A DNA stretch of 64,000 nucleotides, from NCBI RefSeq assembly GCF_032164335.1, contig NZ_CP134152.1, positions 3,100,001 through 3,164,000 on the forward strand, given 5' to 3'. This document shows positions 58,352 through 64,000 of this stretch, in pieces. Below the pieces are notes generated by a model. It searched no databases and was not told the origin of the DNA. It was given only the letters and a program-made list of their open reading frames with translations. Within the stretch, counting starts at the first letter, position 1. Every line of letters begins with the position of its first letter. This DNA comes from Winslowiella toletana. Lineage in GTDB: Bacteria; Pseudomonadota; Gammaproteobacteria; Enterobacterales; Enterobacteriaceae. The position numbers and the translations under genes were made by a program.

Positions 58352-59311
58352 TTAGCTGCTGGCTTCGGCCAGCTGCTTAATCTCTTCCGGTGAAAGTTTC
58401 AGCGTCGCCGCCTTGACCAGCTCATCAAGCTGTTGCAGGGAAGTGGCACTGACGATCGGTGCGGTGATACCCGGACGCGCAATCTGCCACGCCAGCGCCA
58501 CCTGGGTTGGTGTGGCATCACGCGCGGCGGCAATCTGATCCAGCGCCGCCAGAATCCGCAAACCGCGTGGGTTAAGATATTGCTTCACTACCCCTTCACC
58601 ACGTTTGCTTTTGCTGGCATCCTGGGGAGTACGGTATTTTCCGCTGAGAAAACCACTGGCCAGTGAATAGTAGTTAATCACGCCGAGTCCGTGCTCAATC
58701 GCCACCTGCTCCAGACCACTTTCATACTCGCTGCGATCGTAGAGGTTATATTCCGGTTGCAGCGTTTCATAGCGGGTCAGATTTTGCTGCTCGCTGATTT
58801 TCAGGGCTTCCGATAACCGCTGCGCACTGTAATTGGAGGCACCAATCGCCCGCACCTTGCCCTCTTTAACCAGCGCATCAAAGGTCGCCAGCGTTTCAGC
58901 CAGCGGCGTATCCTCGTCATCCCGGTGCGCCTGGTACAGGTCGATATAGTCGGTTTGCAGGCGACGCAGTGAATCTTCTACCGCCTGACGAATATATGCC
59001 GGAGCCAGCCCGGTCTTCTGCGGGCTTAATTCCATCCCCACTTTGGTCGCCAGTACTATCTGGTCACGCTTGCCGCTTTTCTTCAGCCAGTTGCCAATAA
59101 TGGTTTCGGATTCGCCCCCCTCGTTGCCGGGCGCCCAGCGCGAATAGACATCGGCGGTATCGATAAACCACAACCCCTTCTCTACCAGCGCATCAAGCAG
59201 GGAAAAAGAGGTGGCCTGGTCGACAGTCCAGCCAAATACATTGCCGCCGAAGGTCAGTGGTGGAACCTGAATCTGACTACGGCCTAACTGACGTAAGGGT
59301 AATTGACTCAT
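58352..59311 (-). CDS. Aldo/keto reductase
   Basis: This 319-residue TIM-barrel NADPH-dependent oxidoreductase has the catalytic tetrad visible as Asp and Tyr in WFIDTADVYSRW, Lys in IVLATKVGMELS and His in DYIDLYQAHRDDEDTP. GASNYSAQRLSEAL and the C-terminal NADP-binding PIVSATSLQQLDEL follow. The physiological substrate is unknown. It starts at the ATG at 59311, about 300 bases from mdtA on the other strand, and ends abutting yegD. It is not part of the E. coli yegD-mdtA order that I recall, so it is probably a local insertion. Confidence 0.9.
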   Translation of the reverse strand: MSQLPLRQLGRSQIQVPPLTFGGNVFGWTVDQATSFSLLDALVEKGLWFIDTADVYSRWAPGNEGGESETIIGNWLKKSGKRDQIVLATKVGMELSPQKTGLAPAYIRQAVEDSLRRLQTDYIDLYQAHRDDEDTPLAETLATFDALVKEGKVRAIGASNYSAQRLSEALKISEQQNLTRYETLQPEYNLYDRSEYESGLEQVAIEHGLGVINYYSLASGFLSGKYRTPQDASKSKRGEGVVKQYLNPRGLRILAALDQIAAARDATPTQVALAWQIARPGITAPIVSATSLQQLDELVKAATLKLSPEEIKQLAEASS

Positions 59312-59606
59312 GCTGTTTCTCCTGAAATTAAATGATTTCTGGCGCGACCATCAGCTTAGCAAACATTTTTTACCTCGCTTTGCGGATTTCTGGCGAAAGA
59401 TTTTCAGGATATGAATAGTGCCGACGGCTGAGGCCAGCATAATAGCCGCCAGAAGCCTCGAATCAGGCGACACAACTAAACTATACAGTTATCCTTATTT
59501 CCTTCATTTTTTTATCGCCTTAGCTGTCTACACTAAGGTCTTTGTGGGTTATTGCGTTATGACCCACCAGAATTATCGTTCGCACCGCTGGAGAGCTACT
59601 GACAAT

Positions 59607-60839
59607 ATGAACGCCGCACGCCGCACGCCAAAAAAAATTATTATTGTTGCCATCGTGGCAGTTGTTGCCGCCGGTGCGCTCTGGTGGTGGCACCATAACA
59701 GCACCCCGTCATCGCCGGGCGCTGTAGAATCTCAGCAGCAGCGCGGCAAAGGCGGTGCACGCCGTGGAATGCCTGCGGCTCCAGTACAGGCCGCTACTGC
59801 CGTCACGCAGAGCGTACCGCAATATCTTACCGGTTTAGGTACGGTGAACGCTGCCAGCACCGTAACGCTGCGCAGCCGCGTCGACGGTGAGCTGATGGCG
59901 CTGCACTTTACCGAAGGTCAACAGGTGGCAGCGGGTCAGCTGCTGGCAGAAATCGATCCGCGCCCGTATCAGGTGGCGCTGACCCAGGCGCAAGGGCAAC
60001 TGGCAAAAGACCAGGCGACGCTGGCAAATGCACGGCGCGACCTGGCGCGTTATGAAAAGCTGGCAAAAACCGGACTGGTATCGCAGCAGGAGCTGGATAC
60101 TCAGCGCTCGCTGGTCAGTGAAACACTGGGCAGTATCAAAGCCGATGAAGGCAGTGTCGCCAGCGCCCAGCTCAATCTGACCTACAGCCGGATTACCTCA
60201 CCGATTGCCGGACGCGTCGGCCTGAAACAGGTCGATATCGGCAACTATATTACCAGTGGCGATACCAACGGCATCGTGGTGATCACCCAAACCCACCCGG
60301 TAGATGTGGTGTTCAGCCTGCCAGAAAATAATATTGCGATGATTTTACCGGCGCAAAAAAGCGGCGATTCACTGCTGACCGAAGCCTGGGATCGCAGTAA
60401 CAAAACTCACCTCACCGACGGCAAGCTGCTGAGTCTGGATAATCAGATCGACAGTACTACCGGTACAATTAAGCTGAAGGCGCGCTTTGCTAATGAAGAC
60501 GACAAACTGTTTCCTAATCAGTTTGTTAACGTGCGCCTGAAGGTCAACACGCTGGATGATGCCATCGTCATCCCGGCCGCCGCGCTACAAATGGGCAGTG
60601 AAGGCCACTTTGTCTGGGTGGTGAACAGCGAGAATAAAGTCAGTAAAAAGGGCGTCAGCGTCGGGATTCAGGACAGTGAAAAAGTGGTGATTAAAGCTGG
60701 CCTGGACAGCGGCGAGCGGGTGGTTACCGACGGGCTGGACCGCCTGACGGAAGGAGCCACGGTTGAAGTGGTGGCGGCACAAAACACCCCACTGTCATCC
60801 GATAAAACCACTCAACGCGCGAAGGGAGAGCGTTCCTGA
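59607..60839 (+). CDS. mdtA: Multidrug efflux membrane-fusion protein MdtA
   Basis: MdtA (410 residues) is the periplasmic adaptor of the MdtABC-TolC pump for bile salts, novobiocin and other drugs. It has an N-terminal span ([20 protein letters not shown]), then the lipoyl half-motifs ([20 protein letters not shown] and [20 protein letters not shown]) around an alpha-hairpin (residues about 110-190), and beta-barrel and membrane-proximal domains. The ATG at 59607 matches the E. coli N-terminus in length, with GGAGAG about 11 bases upstream; an ATG at 59559 is an alternative. The stop overlaps the mdtB ATG by one base. Confidence 0.94.
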   Translation: MNAARRTPKKIIIVAIVAVVAAGALWWWHHNSTPSSPGAVESQQQRGKGGARRGMPAAPVQAATAVTQSVPQYLTGLGTVNAASTVTLRSRVDGELMALHFTEGQQVAAGQLLAEIDPRPYQVALTQAQGQLAKDQATLANARRDLARYEKLAKTGLVSQQELDTQRSLVSETLGSIKADEGSVASAQLNLTYSRITSPIAGRVGLKQVDIGNYITSGDTNGIVVITQTHPVDVVFSLPENNIAMILPAQKSGDSLLTEAWDRSNKTHLTDGKLLSLDNQIDSTTGTIKLKARFANEDDKLFPNQFVNVRLKVNTLDDAIVIPAAALQMGSEGHFVWVVNSENKVSKKGVSVGIQDSEKVVIKAGLDSGERVVTDGLDRLTEGATVEVVAAQNTPLSSDKTTQRAKGERS

Positions 60840-63800
60840 TGCAGGTCATGCCTCCTGAGTCTGGCGGCGGGCCATCACGTCAGTTTATTCTGCGCCCGGT
60901 TGCTACCACCCTGCTGATGGTCGCTATTCTGCTGGCAGGGATTATCGGTTATCGCGCCCTGTCGGTCTCGGCACTGCCGGAAGTTGACTATCCGACCATT
61001 CAGGTCGTGACGCTGTATCCCGGCGCCAGTCCGGACGTGGTCACCTCGGCAATTACCGCCCCGCTGGAGCGTCAGTTTGGTCAGATGTCCGGGCTGAAGC
61101 AGATGTCATCGCAAAGTTCCGGCGGCGCTTCCGTGGTCACTTTACAGTTCCAGCTAAGCCTGCCGCTCGACGTCGCCGAGCAGGAAGTGCAGGCGGCGAT
61201 TAACTCAGCCACTAATCTGCTGCCCTCCGATCTGCCCAATCCACCGGTATACAGCAAAGTAAATCCGGCCGATCCGCCGATTATGACGCTGGCGGTGACC
61301 AGCACCAGCATGCCAATGACTCAGGTGCAGGACATGGTGGAAACCCGGGTGGCGCAGAAAATCTCGCAGGTTTCCGGCGTCGGTCTGGTTACGCTCTCCG
61401 GCGGCCAGCGCCCGGCAGTGCGGGTGAAAATGAACGCTCAGGCGATTGGCGCGTTGGGGCTGGACAGTGAAACTATCCGTACTGCTATTACCTCTGCCAA
61501 CGTCAATTCAGCAAAAGGCAGCCTGGATGGCCCGGAACGTTCAGTCACGCTGTCGGCTAACGATCAGATGAAATCGGCGGAAGATTATCGTCAACTGATT
61601 GTCGCTTATAAAAATGGCGCGGCGGTGCGGCTTGGCGATGTGGCTACCGTTGAGCAGGGTGCGGAAAACAGCTGGCTCGGCGCCTGGGCCAATCGCCAGC
61701 CGGCAATTGTACTGAATGTGCAGCGCCAGCCCGGTGCCAATATTATTACTACCGCCGACAGCATTCGTCAGATGCTGCCCGCGCTAACCGCATCACTGCC
61801 TAAATCAGTTGATGTACAGTTGATGTCGGATCGCACGACCAATATTCGCGCCTCGGTACATGACGTGCAGCTGGAACTGCTGCTGGCGATTTCGCTGGTG
61901 GTGATGATCATCTATCTGTTCCTGCGCAACGTCCCGGCGACGATTATCCCGGCGGTTGCAGTGCCGCTGTCGCTGGTCGGCACCTTTGCAGTGATGTATT
62001 TCCTCGATTTCTCGATCAATAACCTGACGCTGATGGCGCTGGTTATCGCCACCGGCTTTGTCGTCGATGATGCGATTGTGGTGATTGAAAACATTTCGCG
62101 CTATATCGAAAAAGGCGAGAAACCGGTAGCAGCAGCGTTGAAAGGGGCCGGAGAGATCGGTTTTACCATTATCTCACTGACGCTTTCGTTGATTGCGGTA
62201 CTGATCCCACTGCTGTTTATGGGCGATATTGTTGGACGGCTGTTCCGCGAATTCGCCGTCACGCTGGCGGTTGCCATATTAATCTCGGCGGTGGTGTCAC
62301 TGACGCTGACGCCAATGATGTGCGCGCGTATGCTCAGCGCAGAATCACTGCGCAAACAGAACCGTTTTTCCCGTGCCAGCGAGGCGATGTTTGATCGGGT
62401 GATTGCTGCCTATGGCCGGATGCTCAAGCGCGTGCTGAATCATCCGTGGCTGACGCTCGGGGTAGCGATTGGCACCCTGCTGCTGACGATACTGCTGTGG
62501 ATGATGATTCCGAAAGGCTTCTTCCCATTACAGGATAACGGCATTATTCAGGGTACGGTACAGGCGCCGCAGTCGGTCTCTTACGCCAGTATGGCCCAGC
62601 GCCAGCAGACCGTCGCCTCGATCATTATGAAAGATCCGGCGGTGCAGAGCCTGACCTCGTTTGTCGGCGTCGATGGCACTAATCCGGCGCTGAACAGTGG
62701 CCGACTGCAAATCAACCTGAAACCACTGGACGAACGCGACGATCGCATTCCGGCGGTGATTGAGCGGCTGCAAAGAGAAGTCGCACGCGTGCCGGGCATT
62801 ACGCTGTATCTGCAGCCGGTGCAGGATCTGACCATTGATACCCAGTTGAGCCGCACCCAGTATCAGTTTACCTTACAGACCGGTTCGCTGGATGCCCTCA
62901 GTGAATGGGTCCCTGCCCTGCTGACCGAACTGCAGAAGCTGCCGCAGTTGCAGGATGTCAGCAGCGACTGGCAGGATCAGGGGCTGGAAGCCTATATCAA
63001 AGTCGATCGCGACAGCGCCAGTCGGCTGGGCATTTCGATGGCCGACGTGGATAACGCGCTGTATAACGCCTTTGGTCAGCGGCTGGTCTCCACTATCTAC
63101 ACCCAGGCGAATCAGTACCGCGTGGTACTGGAACAGGATACCAGCAGCACGCCGGGGCTGGCGGCGCTGGATGGCATTCGCCTGACCAGCAGCGACGGCA
63201 GCAGCGTGCCGCTGAATACCCTCGCCAGCGTTGAGCAGCGTCATACTGCACTGGCGATCAATCATCTCGATCAGTTCCCGTCGACCACCTTCTCGTTTAA
63301 CGTTGGCGACGGTTATTCACTGGAAGAAGCCACCAAAGCGATTACTCAGGCCGAACAGCAGCTGGAAATGCCATCAGACATTATTACCAAGTTTCAGGGC
63401 AGTACGCTGGCGTTCCAGGCGGCGCTCGGCAGCACGGTGTGGCTGATTGTTGCGGCGGTGGTGGCGATGTATATCGTGCTCGGCGTGCTGTATGAGAGCT
63501 TTATTCATCCGATCACCATTTTGTCGACGCTGCCGACCGCCGGTGTTGGCGCGTTACTGGCGCTGATGCTGAGCGGCAACGAACTGGATGTGATTGCGAT
63601 AATCGGCATCATCCTGCTGATTGGTATCGTTAAGAAAAATGCCATCATGATGATCGACTTCGCCCTCGCCGCCGAACGCGAACAGGGTATGACGCCGTAT
63701 GACGCGATTTATCAGGCTTGTCTGCTGCGCTTCCGTCCGATTTTAATGACCACGCTGGCGGCGCTGTTTGGTGCGCTGCCGCTGATGCTCAGCACCGGCG

Positions 63801-63961
63801 TTGGTGCAGAACTGCGCCAGCCACTCGGCGTGACGATGGTTGGCGGGCTGATCCTCAGCCAGATCCTGACGCTGTTTACCACGCCGGTGATCTATCTGCT
63901 GTTTGATCGCCTGTCGCTGGCCACGCGCCGCCGCTTTAAGCGCACGGAGAATGCATCGTGA
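60839..63961 (+). CDS. mdtB: RND efflux permease MdtB
   Basis: MdtB (1040 residues) is one of the two RND subunits of the heterotrimeric MdtBC transporter. It has 12 spans and two large periplasmic loops. The proton-relay aspartates are in [20 protein letters not shown] (TM4), and the family stretch [20 protein letters not shown] is near the C-terminus. The sequence follows E. coli MdtB from [20 protein letters not shown] on. GGGAGAG lies 7 bases before the ATG. It overlaps mdtA by one base and mdtC by four. Confidence 0.97.
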   Translation: MQVMPPESGGGPSRQFILRPVATTLLMVAILLAGIIGYRALSVSALPEVDYPTIQVVTLYPGASPDVVTSAITAPLERQFGQMSGLKQMSSQSSGGASVVTLQFQLSLPLDVAEQEVQAAINSATNLLPSDLPNPPVYSKVNPADPPIMTLAVTSTSMPMTQVQDMVETRVAQKISQVSGVGLVTLSGGQRPAVRVKMNAQAIGALGLDSETIRTAITSANVNSAKGSLDGPERSVTLSANDQMKSAEDYRQLIVAYKNGAAVRLGDVATVEQGAENSWLGAWANRQPAIVLNVQRQPGANIITTADSIRQMLPALTASLPKSVDVQLMSDRTTNIRASVHDVQLELLLAISLVVMIIYLFLRNVPATIIPAVAVPLSLVGTFAVMYFLDFSINNLTLMALVIATGFVVDDAIVVIENISRYIEKGEKPVAAALKGAGEIGFTIISLTLSLIAVLIPLLFMGDIVGRLFREFAVTLAVAILISAVVSLTLTPMMCARMLSAESLRKQNRFSRASEAMFDRVIAAYGRMLKRVLNHPWLTLGVAIGTLLLTILLWMMIPKGFFPLQDNGIIQGTVQAPQSVSYASMAQRQQTVASIIMKDPAVQSLTSFVGVDGTNPALNSGRLQINLKPLDERDDRIPAVIERLQREVARVPGITLYLQPVQDLTIDTQLSRTQYQFTLQTGSLDALSEWVPALLTELQKLPQLQDVSSDWQDQGLEAYIKVDRDSASRLGISMADVDNALYNAFGQRLVSTIYTQANQYRVVLEQDTSSTPGLAALDGIRLTSSDGSSVPLNTLASVEQRHTALAINHLDQFPSTTFSFNVGDGYSLEEATKAITQAEQQLEMPSDIITKFQGSTLAFQAALGSTVWLIVAAVVAMYIVLGVLYESFIHPITILSTLPTAGVGALLALMLSGNELDVIAIIGIILLIGIVKKNAIMMIDFALAAEREQGMTPYDAIYQACLLRFRPILMTTLAALFGALPLMLSTGVGAELRQPLGVTMVGGLILSQILTLFTTPVIYLLFDRLSLATRRRFKRTENAS

Positions 63962-64000
63962 AGTTTTTCGCGCTGTTTATCCACCGGCCGGTCGCGACCA
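63958..64000 (+). CDS. mdtC: RND efflux permease MdtC, N-terminal end (partial)
   Basis: A GTG at 63958, overlapping the mdtB stop by four bases, opens [13 protein letters not shown], which matches the start of MdtC, the second RND subunit. Only 14 codons are in the window. Confidence 0.9.
   Translation, partial: MKFFALFIHRPVAT

Overview
The window is a chromosomal segment of an enterobacterium, most likely of the Erwiniaceae (Pantoea/Erwinia type). Gene order is close to the E. coli sbcB-plaP-yeeZ-his-wzz-gnd-(O-antigen)-galF-(colanic acid)-yegH-asmA-dcd-udk-yegE-yegD-mdtABC segment, while the polysaccharide genes resemble the ams/wce-type exopolysaccharide loci of plant-associated relatives. 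The genus is inferred from gene content and order; no marker gene in the window settles it. I see no tRNA, rRNA, insertion sequence, prophage or CRISPR array.

Layout. (1) 1-1.6 kb: the 3' end of sbcB faces a two-gene island encoding an LcrH/SycD-type TPR chaperone and a protein with a hydrophobic hairpin. (2) 1.8-8.7 kb: putrescine block, with plaP importer, puuA-puuE and divergent puuD-puuB; a PuuR-operator-like site lies between puuA and puuD. puuR and puuC are absent here. (3) 8.7-17.1 kb: yeeZ, then the complete histidine operon hisL-G-D-C-B-H-A-F-I with its attenuator. (4) 17.2-19.7 kb: wzz and gnd. (5) 20-25.8 kb: a compact AT-rich O-antigen-type cluster on the minus strand (four glycosyltransferases, Wzx, Wzy), preceded by a JUMPstart/ops element. 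(6) 26.2-28.1 kb: galE and galF. (7) 28.4-30.7 kb: two divergent membrane acyltransferases. (8) 30.8-47.6 kb: a Wzy-dependent exopolysaccharide operon on the minus strand, in transcription order glycosyltransferase, tailspike-like beta-helix protein, wza, wzb, wzc, glycosyltransferase, Wzy-like polymerase, glycosyltransferase, wcaJ, wzxC, pyruvyltransferase, glycosyltransferase. Its 0.7 kb leader holds a second JUMPstart/ops and a strong RcsAB-box match. (9) 47.7-64 kb: yegH, asmA-dcd-udk, a PAP2 phosphatase, the yegE diguanylate cyclase, yegD, an aldo/keto reductase and mdtA-mdtB-mdtC (mdtC cut by the window end).

How it fits together. WcaJ starts the EPS repeat on undecaprenyl phosphate. 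Four glycosyltransferases extend it, the pyruvyltransferase (and perhaps the acyltransferases) decorates it, WzxC flips it, the Wzy-like protein polymerises it and Wza-Wzb-Wzc export it. The secreted tailspike-like protein probably trims or remodels the polymer. GalE and GalF feed UDP-hexoses to both surface polymers. Wzz sets O-chain length. The two ops elements suggest that RfaH controls both operons, and the RcsAB box adds Rcs phosphorelay control to the EPS operon. No GDP-fucose genes are present, so although WcaJ and WzxC are colanic-acid-like, the polymer is probably not colanic acid.
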